From: CAZJVD01 sp964549505 | GTDB lineage: Bacteria > Bdellovibrionota > UBA1018 > CAZJVD01 | NCBI GenBank assembly: GCA_964549505.1 | Contig: CAZJVD010000004.1 | Span: 124,001 to 188,000, forward strand | Length of the DNA stretch: 64,000 nt | Direction of reading: 5' to 3' | In this document: piece after piece, positions 34,457-43,141 of the stretch | How the letters are laid out: every line of letters starts with the position of its first letter | Position numbering within the stretch: position 1 is the stretch's first letter | Notes under the pieces: generated by a model | Database searches by the model: none | The model's input: the letters and a program-made list of their open reading frames with translations, nothing else | What the model was told of the DNA's origin: nothing | Position numbers and translations under genes: made by a program

Positions 34457-35851
34457 TTAACGATCCAGAACCCGCGAGAGTTCCGACAATCGGGCGATAC
34501 CAATCAATTTGATGCCCGTCGTGAGACCTTCACGCTTTAACTTTTCAGCCGTTCCCGCTGGCAACACTGCTGCTGAAAATCCAAGTTTTCGGGCTTCCTC
34601 GAGCCGTAGGTCCGGGTAGTGAATCCTCTGCACTTCGCCTGTCAGTCCCACTTCGCCTAAGAAGACATACGATCCTGGAATCGCATGTCCCGTCGCGCTT
34701 GACCAAAGTGCCGCGGCAACCGCGAGGTCGGACGCTGGTTCGGTGAGTTTCAGTCCACCAGCGACGTTTAAAAACAAATCGCTCTGTGCAAGACGGAGCT
34801 CGAGAGCGCGATCAAGAACCGCTGCGATCAGTGACGACTTATTGGTATCGAGCCCGACACTCGTCCGACGAGGCATGGCCAGCGGACTTGTCGCGACGAG
34901 CGCTTGAACCTCCACCATCAAAGGCCGCGTGCCTTCGAGTGTGCATGTGACAGCTGTTCCCGGAACGGGTTGCTTGCGCTCGGACAAAAAGAGCATCGAG
35001 GGATTGGCAACTTGAACCAGACCTTCGCGTCGCATCTCGAAAATTCCTAGTTCATGAGTCGAACCAAAACGATTCTTCACCGTCCGGAGCAACCGCGTGC
35101 CGAACTGCCCGTCGCCCTCGAAGTACAAAACAGTGTCGACCATGTGCTCGACCACTTTGGGTCCAGCGAGCGCACCGTCTTTCGTCACATGTCCGACCAA
35201 CACGACGGCGACGCCGTCAGTTTTCGCTAGCTTCATCAAACGAGACGCGATCTCGCGAACCTGACCGACCGAGCCCGGCGCACCCTCGAGCTCATCACAG
35301 ACAAACGTCTGTAGCGAATCCACGATCAAAAGTCCCGGCTTCTGTGTGTGAACCAGACTCTCGATCGCATTGATGCGATTCTCGGCGAGCAAACCAATGC
35401 GTTTCGACTTTGGACATCCCAATCGCTCAGCGCGCGATCGAATCTGTTCAACAGACTCTTCTCCGCTAGCGTACAAGATCTGAAAATCTTCAGACGTCTT
35501 TGCTAACAACCCGGCCGCGAGCTGCAGTAACAGCGTCGATTTTCCGATCCCGGGATCCCCACCAATCAAAACAAAACTGTCGCGTACGAGTCCGCCACCG
35601 AGTGTTCGATTGAGTTCCGTGATGCCAGTATCGAGTCGCGCTCCGGCCGCAGTTACCGTCGTGTCCGTATCCGCCATCGTCTGAAGACGAGCGCTCGCGG
35701 CACCTGCGTCGGCTCGCGATCCAGCGGGTTCCTGTGAAACACGTTCCTCAACCATCGTGTTCCACTGCCCACACCCGGGACAACGGCCTACCCATCGCGC
35801 TGCTGGCGTTCCGCATTCCTGACACATGAATTGTGTTTTGATTTTCGCCAT
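34457..35851 (-). CDS. radA: DNA repair/recombination ATPase RadA
   Basis: 464 residues from the ATG at 35851. Zinc finger with Cys10, Cys13, Cys24 and Cys27 (MCQECG, RCPGCGQW), Walker A GGDPGIGKST, the RadA motif KNRFGSTHELGIFEM, and a C-terminal Lon-protease-like domain including FLGEVGLTGEVQRI. RadA is a RecA-like branch-migration helicase in recombination repair. Full length and in normal order. A convergent or divergent regulatory region with the next gene is short (81 bases). Confidence 0.97.
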   Translation of the reverse strand: MAKIKTQFMCQECGTPAARWVGRCPGCGQWNTMVEERVSQEPAGSRADAGAASARLQTMADTDTTVTAAGARLDTGITELNRTLGGGLVRDSFVLIGGDPGIGKSTLLLQLAAGLLAKTSEDFQILYASGEESVEQIRSRAERLGCPKSKRIGLLAENRINAIESLVHTQKPGLLIVDSLQTFVCDELEGAPGSVGQVREIASRLMKLAKTDGVAVVLVGHVTKDGALAGPKVVEHMVDTVLYFEGDGQFGTRLLRTVKNRFGSTHELGIFEMRREGLVQVANPSMLFLSERKQPVPGTAVTCTLEGTRPLMVEVQALVATSPLAMPRRTSVGLDTNKSSLIAAVLDRALELRLAQSDLFLNVAGGLKLTEPASDLAVAAALWSSATGHAIPGSYVFLGEVGLTGEVQRIHYPDLRLEEARKLGFSAAVLPAGTAEKLKREGLTTGIKLIGIARLSELSRVLDR

Positions 35852-35932
35852 AAGAGCCCCCATAGCGGCGCTATAGAGAGCTACAGACGGGTCTATCTAA
35901 ACTTCGTTTCAAAATCATCCGAAAAGATCGTG

Positions 35933-36349
35933 ATGGCGTTTGACGACTGGAAAAAGAAGAATGACTTCGTCTTAGGAAAGAAGCGTGGCGTTCAGACGAT
36001 TCGCGACAAACATCGTGATCCGAACCAGATCGTCCGTGAACAGGACGTCACCTCGCAGGTACGCGAGTTGATGGATCAGATCGAGCCCATGATCGATCAA
36101 TTGAACACCATGTACCAACAATACATTGCAGGTGTGGACGATCTTCCTCCAAAAGAACGACGGACGCTTTTAGACAGTCGGATCTTCAAACTTGTTGAAG
36201 CTGTCAAAGCCACACCCGCGCTCCGGTTTCGCTTCAATACGATCGAAAATCGTTACATCTCGTACCGCGATCGTTGGGACAAACAGCTGAAAGACTTTGA
36301 GTCAGGTAAGATTGGTCACGCGCGCAATCGAAAGAAAATTTACCGCTAA
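35933..36349 (+). CDS. Helical protein of unknown function
   Basis: 138 residues from the ATG at 35933. Predicted to be mainly helical and charged: AFDDWKKKNDFVLGKKRG at the start, then helices QVRELMDQIEPMIDQLNTM and RRTLLDSRIFKLVEAVKA. The C terminus is basic (GHARNRKKIYR). No family recognised; no signal peptide. It is divergent from radA and convergent with glpK, overlapping glpK by 4 bases at the stop codons. Confidence 0.7.
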   Translation: MAFDDWKKKNDFVLGKKRGVQTIRDKHRDPNQIVREQDVTSQVRELMDQIEPMIDQLNTMYQQYIAGVDDLPPKERRTLLDSRIFKLVEAVKATPALRFRFNTIENRYISYRDRWDKQLKDFESGKIGHARNRKKIYR

Positions 36350-37833
36350 GACGCATTCGATCCCTTTGCCATCTTGACCGCGGCATTCCAGCCTTTGAGT
36401 AACTTCTCGCGATCCTTTTCAGAAATTTCCGGTGTGAAGCTGCGGTCTTTCTTCCACGCTTTCTTAATCGACTCACGATCGGTCCAGACGCCGCATCCGA
36501 GTCCAGCAGCAAAAACGGCTCCCATGACTGTGGTCTCAATCTGTTTCGGTCGACGGAGCTCGACGCCGAGGACATCCGCTTGAAACTGCATCAAAAGATC
36601 GTTCTTACAGGCGCCACCGTCCACAAGAACAGCAGCGATCGGTTGACCGAAGTCCTTCTGCATCGCTTGCAAAATATCAGCGTTCTGAAACGCAATTCCC
36701 TCAAGGATCGCGCGTGCAATGTGCCCGCGCCCCGTTCCGCGCGTAATTCCCGATAAAAGTCCCGTGGCCGAAGAAGCCCAGTGCGGAGCTCCTAACCCCG
36801 TCAGTGCTGGGACAAACACGACGCCTTCGGAGCTCTTCACACTCATGGCAAGCTTCTCGATCTCCGACGACTCACGAATGATTCCCAATCCATCGCGTGC
36901 CCATTGGACCGCAGCACCTGCGATGAACGCGCTTCCTTCGAGCGCGTACGTTGTTCGCTCACCGAGAAACGACCACGCGATCGTCGAGATCAAGCGATGA
37001 CGACTGCGCGCGAGTCGATTGCCGGTGTTCAACAGCATGAACGAACCCGTTCCATACGTGCACTTGGCCGCTCCGGGATCAAAACATGCTTGTCCAAAAA
37101 GAGCTGCTTGCTGATCTCCGAGGACGCCCGTGATCGGTGTTCCGTCTTTGATTCCTGGAACGCCGTCAGTAACACCAAACTTTTCGTTGGAAGGCAAAAC
37201 TTCAGGAAGAATCTCCATGGGAACACCCAGGGTCTGACAAGCTTCGGGATCCCAACGCGCTTGCTGCAAATGGAAACAAAGCGATCGCGAAGCATTGCTC
37301 GGTTCTGTCACGTGTGCTGTTCCGCCCGTGAGCCGATTGATCAGAAATGTGTCGATCGTGCCGACGGCGAGATCGCCTCGCTTGTGTGCAGCCTTGACGT
37401 CCGGCCAGTTTTGCAGTGCCCACGCGATCTTGGTTCCCGAAAAGTAGGGATCTAAAAGCAGGCCTGTGCGCTCCTGAAAATAAGGTTCCATGCCTTTGGC
37501 TCGAAGCGTGTCACAGGTCTCGGCCGTGCGGCGATCTTGCCAAACAATAGCGCGTCCAAGCGCTTTGCCGGTCGACCGCTCCCAGAAACAGACGGTCTCA
37601 CGCTGGTTCGTGATCCCAATCCCAACGATCGTGACCTTGCCCTTTGTCGTCAGTTTTTTGACAGTTTTGAGAACCGCTCTCCAGATTTCGTCTGGATCGT
37701 GCTCTACCCATCCAGGTTGTGGAAAATACTGCTCAAACTCCACCTGCGCTTGGGCGAGGACGGCGAGTTTCGTGTCCACTAAGAAAGCACGGGTACTTGT
37801 CGTGCCTTCGTCCAGAGCCAAAATAGCTTCCAT
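36346..37833 (-). CDS. glpK: Glycerol kinase GlpK
   Basis: 495 residues, normal length. Phosphate-binding motif LALDEGTTSTRAFLVD at the N terminus, GDQQAALFGQACF and KCTYGTGSFMLLNTG in the middle, and VVDGGACKNDLLMQFQADVLG-like segment (LVDGGACKNDLLMQ) near the C terminus identify glycerol kinase. It makes sn-glycerol 3-phosphate for lipid synthesis or glycolysis. No glpF or glpD beside it. Divergent from the membrane protein at 37904. Confidence 0.97.
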   Translation of the reverse strand: MEAILALDEGTTSTRAFLVDTKLAVLAQAQVEFEQYFPQPGWVEHDPDEIWRAVLKTVKKLTTKGKVTIVGIGITNQRETVCFWERSTGKALGRAIVWQDRRTAETCDTLRAKGMEPYFQERTGLLLDPYFSGTKIAWALQNWPDVKAAHKRGDLAVGTIDTFLINRLTGGTAHVTEPSNASRSLCFHLQQARWDPEACQTLGVPMEILPEVLPSNEKFGVTDGVPGIKDGTPITGVLGDQQAALFGQACFDPGAAKCTYGTGSFMLLNTGNRLARSRHRLISTIAWSFLGERTTYALEGSAFIAGAAVQWARDGLGIIRESSEIEKLAMSVKSSEGVVFVPALTGLGAPHWASSATGLLSGITRGTGRGHIARAILEGIAFQNADILQAMQKDFGQPIAAVLVDGGACKNDLLMQFQADVLGVELRRPKQIETTVMGAVFAAGLGCGVWTDRESIKKAWKKDRSFTPEISEKDREKLLKGWNAAVKMAKGSNAS

Positions 37834-37903
37834 CCCAATCGATTATCAGAAACCTAAATCAAAAACACGCAGCTTTTGGTCCCACTTGGCCGATAGGAAA
37901 CTG

Positions 37904-38932
37904 ATGCGTTCTTTGCGATCCATGACGATCATCGGAACGGGCGTCTGTGCCCTTTTCGTAGCCTTTCTCGCGCACTGGGGCGATCGATCACTCTCGGGTG
38001 TTCGTGCTCGTGACGAAGCTGTTCGTCGGGCGGAGAGCCTTTTTAAAATTTTTCAGAGCCTCGCTAACGATCGCAAGGACCTGGAGCAAGCCGCTGCGAT
38101 TCTCGAGCGCGGGGTTGTGGAGCCCGGGATTCTTATCCGCGTGACAAAGAATCCGGTTCCCACCGCGCCGACCTCCAAAGCGACGGCATCGCGTGTGGAT
38201 CATACCGCGGACACAGTCGACGCTTTTTTTGCTGTTGGTAACGGACAGCAAGGCGTCCGCTTCATTCTGCCTGTGCACGAAATCGGTGTCGGCGGCTGGC
38301 TGGGTATCCGTCAACGTTGGATTCTAGCGCTTGGGTTTTTCTTTGCGTTCTGGTTTGGGCTCTACGGAATTGTTTCGCGTACGGGAGTGACGGAAAGCAG
38401 CTTCACGATCAAACGTAAACTGGTTCATGCGGGTCGCGAGCTGGGTCGCTTTGGCGAAGTGTTTGCGATTCAGGTGCGTGATCTTGTCTCTGGTTTAAAA
38501 GCCTTCATCGACGCCGCTTTTCTCGCTCGCCAGGCGATTCAACGAGCGCAGACCATCCATCGCGGCGAACGATCGAACGATCGACCGTCCGATACCGATC
38601 GTCTCCTCGAGGTCGAAAAGTTTTTGACCGCGCTCAAGCAGCGCTTCGAAAATGATACAAAACACGCCGAAGAAGAGAAGATTTGGTCGGGACGCGTGAA
38701 CGAAACTTTGATCGCTGTTCGGGAAGTTCTCAACAGCTCCCGATCACAGTCGAGAATCGGCGATGTCCTCGATAAGGCCGCGGAGGCACTCGGTGATATT
38801 CCTGAAGCTCAGAAGCGGTTTCAAAAACAAATCGAAAGTGCAACGGACGTCCTTCGCGATTTTACCAGCGAAGCCGCAAATCCATCCTACCAATCTAAGA
38901 AACGCGATCCCAAAAACCGCGCGACCGCGTGA
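37904..38932 (+). CDS. Two-helix membrane protein with periplasmic loop and cytoplasmic coiled coil
   Basis: 342 residues from the ATG at 37904 (a second candidate at 37922). Helix 1 about 7-26 (MTIIGTGVCALFVAFLAHW), periplasmic domain about 27-135, helix 2 about 138-158 (ILALGFFFAFWFGLYGIV), then a long charged helical region including heptad-like stretches (DTDRLLEVEKFLTALKQRFE). This is the topology of a chemoreceptor or sensor, but no HAMP, kinase, MCP or GGDEF output is seen. Its 3' end overlaps the opposing ureohydrolase gene by 46 bases. Confidence 0.7.
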   Translation: MRSLRSMTIIGTGVCALFVAFLAHWGDRSLSGVRARDEAVRRAESLFKIFQSLANDRKDLEQAAAILERGVVEPGILIRVTKNPVPTAPTSKATASRVDHTADTVDAFFAVGNGQQGVRFILPVHEIGVGGWLGIRQRWILALGFFFAFWFGLYGIVSRTGVTESSFTIKRKLVHAGRELGRFGEVFAIQVRDLVSGLKAFIDAAFLARQAIQRAQTIHRGERSNDRPSDTDRLLEVEKFLTALKQRFENDTKHAEEEKIWSGRVNETLIAVREVLNSSRSQSRIGDVLDKAAEALGDIPEAQKRFQKQIESATDVLRDFTSEAANPSYQSKKRDPKNRATA

Positions 38933-39738
38933 GCAGCAAGACGCGCTGTCTTATCGCGATCGTCGTGCAACGGATTCAACTCAAACACTCCGAGCGAACA
39001 GACTTTCCTCGAGTGGCCAGCCAGCTCTAGAAACTCAAAGATCTCCGACGGTGAAAACCCTTCAGGCACCGGAGCCGACACGCCCGGTGCGTACGCTTCA
39101 CTGACCGAATCCAGATCAAAACTGATTACAATCTGATCGCAGCGCTTCTCGAGCGCACGAAGCACTTTCGAAAATACTTTTGCTTTTGGCAGATGACGAA
39201 GCTCTGAAAAAAGATAGGTCGGTATCTTTTTCTTCCGAGCGTATTCCCAGAGCGCCGGAGAGTTACACTGTTCCTGAACACCGAATTCGACGAGATTCTC
39301 CGGTGCGACGATTCCTCGTTCGATCGCGAGATAGAAGGGTGACCCACTGGTGATGACAGGGCGATCGGGACGGAGGTCAAGATGTGCGTCCAAGTTGATG
39401 CAACCGAGTCGTTTCGGCTTGAGAGCTTCGAACACCCCTCGGAGCTGTGAAAAACCGTGATCGTGTCCACCACCGATGACGATGGTCGTTCCGGCCTCAT
39501 TCTGTGCATGACACACCGTGGTTGCGGCGCGGTCGTGATTGAGTTGGATGTTTTCGTTCTCGACATCAATGTCCTGATCGAACAGAGAGCCTTCACGGAT
39601 TTCGCCTATTCCACTGAGACGCGCAAAGGCCGCACGGAACGCTGCCGGGCCGAACGCAGCACCGAGTCGGCCTCCAACTCCGGCCACACCCGCTTGGTCG
39701 GGGATTCCCACTAATGCCCATTTGCAACGCCGCTTCAT
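38887..39738 (-). CDS. Ureohydrolase family protein (formimidoylglutamase/arginase-like)
   Basis: 283 residues from the ATG at 39738. Metal-ligand motifs of the arginase fold are present: GGGHDHGF, NLDAHLDLR (the DAHxD motif) and SFDLDSVSEAYAPGVSAPVP (the DxDxxxP-like motif of the second metal). The family includes arginase, agmatinase and formimidoylglutamase; the substitution around the third motif is closest to HutG-type enzymes. No hut genes are in the window. It overlaps the convergent membrane protein gene by 46 bases. Confidence 0.87.
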   Translation of the reverse strand: MKRRCKWALVGIPDQAGVAGVGGRLGAAFGPAAFRAAFARLSGIGEIREGSLFDQDIDVENENIQLNHDRAATTVCHAQNEAGTTIVIGGGHDHGFSQLRGVFEALKPKRLGCINLDAHLDLRPDRPVITSGSPFYLAIERGIVAPENLVEFGVQEQCNSPALWEYARKKKIPTYLFSELRHLPKAKVFSKVLRALEKRCDQIVISFDLDSVSEAYAPGVSAPVPEGFSPSEIFEFLELAGHSRKVCSLGVFELNPLHDDRDKTARLAAHAVARFLGSRFLDW

Positions 39739-39785
39739 TTTGCTTAAACTTGTATGAATCAAGGTTTTTGAGATTCTGAGATTCG

Positions 39786-41405
39786 ATGAACAACCTAAAC
39801 GATAAAATCTGGTTCGTCTACATGGGCGACCATCATGAGGGACCTGTTTCGCTGCTCGATCTGCGTAGTCGGCTCGAGAGCAATCAGATTTCGGTCGCAC
39901 ACTACGTTTGGCGCGAGGGCATGGACGATTGGAAAGCCATGACCGAAGTCGCGGAGTGTTCGCAGATCATGGCTCAGGCTCCAGCCTCTGTTCCGTCGAT
40001 TCATCTCCCCGCACAGACCAACACCCAGCTTTCGTTTACGGCGACGGGCACTGGGACAGGTACAGCAACGCAAGAAATTCCGGTTGAGCATTTGGCAATT
40101 CAAGAAAAACCACCGTCTCTTGAAGTACCCCACGAGGGAATGCCGACGGGATCCGTCGCATTCGAATCCGGGCCCGATGTCGAGATTCCGACGGAACTCA
40201 CACCGGAGCCACAGTCGCGATCGCTTTCGGGCATTGCCAACGTCAAGGTTGAAGTCGAAGTCGAATCGCCAAGCCAACCGACGATCGTCAGTGACAACAG
40301 TTTTCGTGGTGTTTCGTTAAAACCGCCGATTGGACTGATCACACTCGTTGCGTTGCTCGGAATATTGGGGTGGGTGATCCACAAGGGCATGTTACCGACG
40401 TCCTCGATCTCGATGTTGCGCGCGATTCCGGGGATTGGCAGTTTGTTCTCGACCTTGCCTGAGATTCCCGACATCAATCCGCAAGATCGTCAGAGTCTCG
40501 AGGCCGCGGCTTCGTCCTCGACCGAAGCGCCGCGAGCGGCCTTTGCGCTCTCGACTCAGAGCCCGGAAACACCGTCGTTTCATATCGCCAGCAATCTTCC
40601 CGACGGAACTGGTTTTGAGATCGTGGCGGTGGGAAAGACGGGAACGCTTCTCAATCAGTTCGAGTATCAGGCCTCCACGCGTGGGACTCTACAAAAACAT
40701 TACGTGAAAACCGTGGCTTTGCGCGGTCGCAGTCCGCTTCCGCGTGGCGAATATACGGTCTATCTTTACGAATCAAAACTCCAGCCACCCGAGACGATGA
40801 CTCTTTTGCAGAAGGTAAAAGAACAACGAATCAAACTCCCTGATGCCATTGCCCCTGGACGCAAGATCATCGAAGTGAAAACGCTTTTCTTGGGGGGAGC
40901 CAAAGACGCGTCTTACCTGGGGCGTCTCAATACATTTCATAAGAAACTTCAGGACCGAGCGAAGAAGGAGTTGGACGACCTTCGCAACTTCTACGCGATT
41001 TTGCGGAGCCAGCTCGATGCCACGTCGAAAGCGTATTCGAGCATTTTGAAAAACAAGACAGCGAAGAAGCGCGCCAGCGAGTGGAGTCGGTTTTCGGGTA
41101 AGTGGAGTGCGCTCGATCGCGAAGTGTTGAGTCGTGTGAACAAGTGGACTCCACAGTTTCTCGAACGAGGCTTTTTTTATGGGCCTCTTTTCGAGATGAC
41201 GCGTCTGTCAGCACAGTCCGTATCCCGGGTTCACCACGTTCAGACACCGTTGATTCAGGCAAAAAAAGTTTCACGGGCGCAAGCGCAGGACATGGACGCA
41301 ACAGAATCCACATCGCGCGACGCACTCGAACGCTTGCGAGCAAGGATTGATGAGACGTCAAAGCTTTCTTTGACAGAAACTGGGATGCCTCAGAGAATTC
41401 GATAG
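39786..41405 (+). CDS. GYF_2-domain protein with a single membrane helix
   Basis: 539 residues. An N-terminal GYF_2 domain (about 6-58: WFVYMGDHHEGPVSLLDL then VWREGMDDWKAM), a Thr/Pro/Glu-rich linker, a membrane helix at about 180-198 (LITLVALLGILGWVIHKG), and a large C-terminal region rich in helices. The N-terminal domain would be cytoplasmic and bind proline-rich or other partners; the rest would lie outside. It is 8 bases upstream of a PilZ gene, with a second PilZ gene after that. A small signalling complex is plausible. Confidence 0.75.
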   Translation: MNNLNDKIWFVYMGDHHEGPVSLLDLRSRLESNQISVAHYVWREGMDDWKAMTEVAECSQIMAQAPASVPSIHLPAQTNTQLSFTATGTGTGTATQEIPVEHLAIQEKPPSLEVPHEGMPTGSVAFESGPDVEIPTELTPEPQSRSLSGIANVKVEVEVESPSQPTIVSDNSFRGVSLKPPIGLITLVALLGILGWVIHKGMLPTSSISMLRAIPGIGSLFSTLPEIPDINPQDRQSLEAAASSSTEAPRAAFALSTQSPETPSFHIASNLPDGTGFEIVAVGKTGTLLNQFEYQASTRGTLQKHYVKTVALRGRSPLPRGEYTVYLYESKLQPPETMTLLQKVKEQRIKLPDAIAPGRKIIEVKTLFLGGAKDASYLGRLNTFHKKLQDRAKKELDDLRNFYAILRSQLDATSKAYSSILKNKTAKKRASEWSRFSGKWSALDREVLSRVNKWTPQFLERGFFYGPLFEMTRLSAQSVSRVHHVQTPLIQAKKVSRAQAQDMDATESTSRDALERLRARIDETSKLSLTETGMPQRIR

Positions 41406-41413
41406 GAGACTTC

Positions 41414-41836
41414 ATGGCAAAAGTGGCTGCAAAATTTGGCGGATCCGAGAAACGTCAGTCGGCACGTCGACCGATTCTGGACACGTTTTCCGTGTCGGTG
41501 GTCGTTCCTAAAAAGGGTGATTTTCGCTTACCGCTGCACGACCTGAGCGAACTCGGTCTTGGCTTCGATCTCGACATGGGTGGGGAAAGCCTGGCGGACT
41601 ATCCGATTCGTGAAGGCGAGAATCTTGATGTTCAGATCTATCTGAACCAGTCCTTGGCGATTCCTGTCGTCGTGACCGTCGTGCGCTTGACTACCGCCAA
41701 AAGCGACGAAGGCGAGGTTCGCCGTATTGGCGCTAAGTTTCATGAGCGCTCGAAGGGGCTTCCGGCCGTACAGGCCTTTGTGAACTTTCTGGATCGCGTT
41801 GTAGAGTCCGGCGCCGTCAAAAAACGAACGGGCTAG
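41414..41836 (+). CDS. PilZ-domain protein
   Basis: 140 residues. Basic N-terminal loop KRQSARRPILDTF (RxxxR-type) and the DLSELGLGFDLD motif (D/NxSxxG) mark a PilZ domain, which binds cyclic di-GMP. The rest fits a single PilZ barrel. It follows the GYF_2 protein by 8 bases and precedes a second PilZ protein by 72 bases. No diguanylate cyclase or phosphodiesterase is nearby. Confidence 0.85.
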   Translation: MAKVAAKFGGSEKRQSARRPILDTFSVSVVVPKKGDFRLPLHDLSELGLGFDLDMGGESLADYPIREGENLDVQIYLNQSLAIPVVVTVVRLTTAKSDEGEVRRIGAKFHERSKGLPAVQAFVNFLDRVVESGAVKKRTG

Positions 41837-41908
41837 TTTTGCCCGTTGAGCTTTCTTCGGGTCCTTCCGAAGCGTTGGTTGAAGTAACGAACGCCTTTTG
41901 GAGGATTC

Positions 41909-42415
41909 ATGGCCAGGGATTCAGGAAGATCAAAGTCGCGGTCGGAGACCACAGACTCAACAAAAAACAACGACGTCATCGACTTCAGCGAAGTTCGCGC
42001 TAAGAAGCTCGAAGAAAAACGCCGCAACACGAGCCGCGTTCTTTTTAAACAAATTTTGGGTATCTATACCGTAACGGGCGAATCGCAAATGCGCTCTCTT
42101 GAACTGATCGATGTCAGTGAGGACGGCTGCTCGTTTCAAGTTCCGTTCGATGCTCAGAACCCATGGCCGACGGATCTGAAAGAAATTCCGATTCGCATGT
42201 ACTTCAGTCAAGACACGTACTTGCCGTTGCAGTTGCGGATTCAGAACTCGCGTCCGTCCATCGAAAACGGGATTCGTTATATCCGGTATGGTTGTGCGAT
42301 CGATCCGACGTTTAAGAGCTACGAAGCTTTTCGCCAGTTTGTTCGCTTTTTAAGAGTGTACTCTGAGCACGCTCATCAAGACTTGGGCGGCGATCACACA
42401 CTCTTCTATCTCTAA
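41909..42415 (+). CDS. Second PilZ-domain protein
   Basis: 168 residues. Start ATG has GGAG upstream. An extended N terminus rich in Ser, Arg and Asp precedes KRRNTSRVLFKQILGIY and the DVSEDGCSFQVPFD motif, both typical of PilZ. The two PilZ proteins are clearly different from each other, so not a recent duplication. Likely co-transcribed with the preceding gene. Confidence 0.78.
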   Translation: MARDSGRSKSRSETTDSTKNNDVIDFSEVRAKKLEEKRRNTSRVLFKQILGIYTVTGESQMRSLELIDVSEDGCSFQVPFDAQNPWPTDLKEIPIRMYFSQDTYLPLQLRIQNSRPSIENGIRYIRYGCAIDPTFKSYEAFRQFVRFLRVYSEHAHQDLGGDHTLFYL

Positions 42416-42419
42416 AGCG

Positions 42420-42629
42420 TTAGTAATCCGCCTCAGCCTCTCGAGCAGTCTCGAGAACCAGATCAGCATTCTCCCCGGTAGGATATTCGGTAGGGCTTTC
42501 TAAGCTGGGTGGTGATCGATCGATGGGACGGTCGTCTGCGAGAGTCGGCAAACTCGCGAAACCCGCGAGACCGATGATAGCTAAAAATAGGCTTGGGAAC
42601 TGAAAACGTGCGAAGCGTCCGTGCTTCAT
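42420..42629 (-). CDS. Small exported protein of unknown function
   Basis: 69 residues with a plausible signal peptide (RFQFPSLFLAIIGLAGFASLP, cleavage near TLA/DDR). The mature part, about 38 residues, is polar and acidic. It is convergent with the PilZ gene, only 4 bases away. Small size makes this less certain. Confidence 0.5.
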   Translation of the reverse strand: MKHGRFARFQFPSLFLAIIGLAGFASLPTLADDRPIDRSPPSLESPTEYPTGENADLVLETAREAEADY

Positions 42630-42650
42630 CTCTTCATTCTACACGGAGAG

Positions 42651-42851
42651 TCAGGCGGCGCGGGTAGGTTTTTTTTGTCGGTTGCCGCTGATCCAGCTGG
42701 AAAGGGCCCGACCTGCTTTCTTCGGATCGGACACAATCTTATCGGCAATTTTTGCCCGCAAGAGATCGATCTCTCGTTTGGAAATCTGATTTTCTCGGGG
42801 GTCGACGCCTGGCTTGGTCGCCGAGGCGGCAGGAGTTCGGACTTTTTTCAA
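42651..42851 (-). CDS. Small basic helical protein coupled to the gene above
   Basis: 66 residues with a TTG start that overlaps the stop of the upstream small gene (TTGA). The sequence is basic; REIDLLRAKIADKIVSDPKK suggests amphipathic helices, and a GRALSSWIS segment follows. The layout resembles short flagellar or anti-sigma-type helices but no family is certain. Its proper reading depends on translational coupling, which the overlap supports. Confidence 0.5.
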   Translation of the reverse strand: MKKVRTPAASATKPGVDPRENQISKREIDLLRAKIADKIVSDPKKAGRALSSWISGNRQKKPTRAA

Positions 42852-43027
42852 GCGTTGGTCTCAGGAGCTTCGGGATTCGCGTTGAGTTCCTGTAAGAACT
42901 CTTCGGGCACTTCGCCGAGATAGACTTCGTCCTCGACAACACTGAACGCGTACCAGCGACCATTCATCTTTTGATAAAGAACGTTTGCGGTTTCATCGGA
43001 TTTTTTTGTTTTGTTGGATGCTGACAT
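42848..43027 (-). CDS. Short cytoplasmic protein of 59 residues
   Basis: 59-codon reading frame from the ATG at 43027 with a near-perfect ribosome-binding site (AGGAGGG, four bases before). The translation begins MSASNKTKKSDETANVLYQK, then MNGRWYAFSVVEDEVYLGE and an acidic tail. It looks like a genuine small gene because of the strong RBS, the balanced amino-acid use and the overlap with the TTG-started gene. Upstream sequence to dapB contains no other candidate. Function unknown. Confidence 0.6.
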   Translation of the reverse strand: MSASNKTKKSDETANVLYQKMNGRWYAFSVVEDEVYLGEVPEEFLQELNANPEAPETNA

Positions 43028-43141
43028 GATTCCCTCCTGGAATAAGTTCCATGTACTCGTCGGAGTTTTTCGAGGGCACTTAAGAGGCAGATTTTTCCGC
43101 CCGATGGGTCGGTCAGCTTGGTGGTTGAGTGAGAAGACGGG

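Noticed and set aside
37490..37903. Extended N terminus of the two-helix membrane protein
   Set aside because: It is antisense to glpK; the first conserved helix begins at the ATG at 37904.
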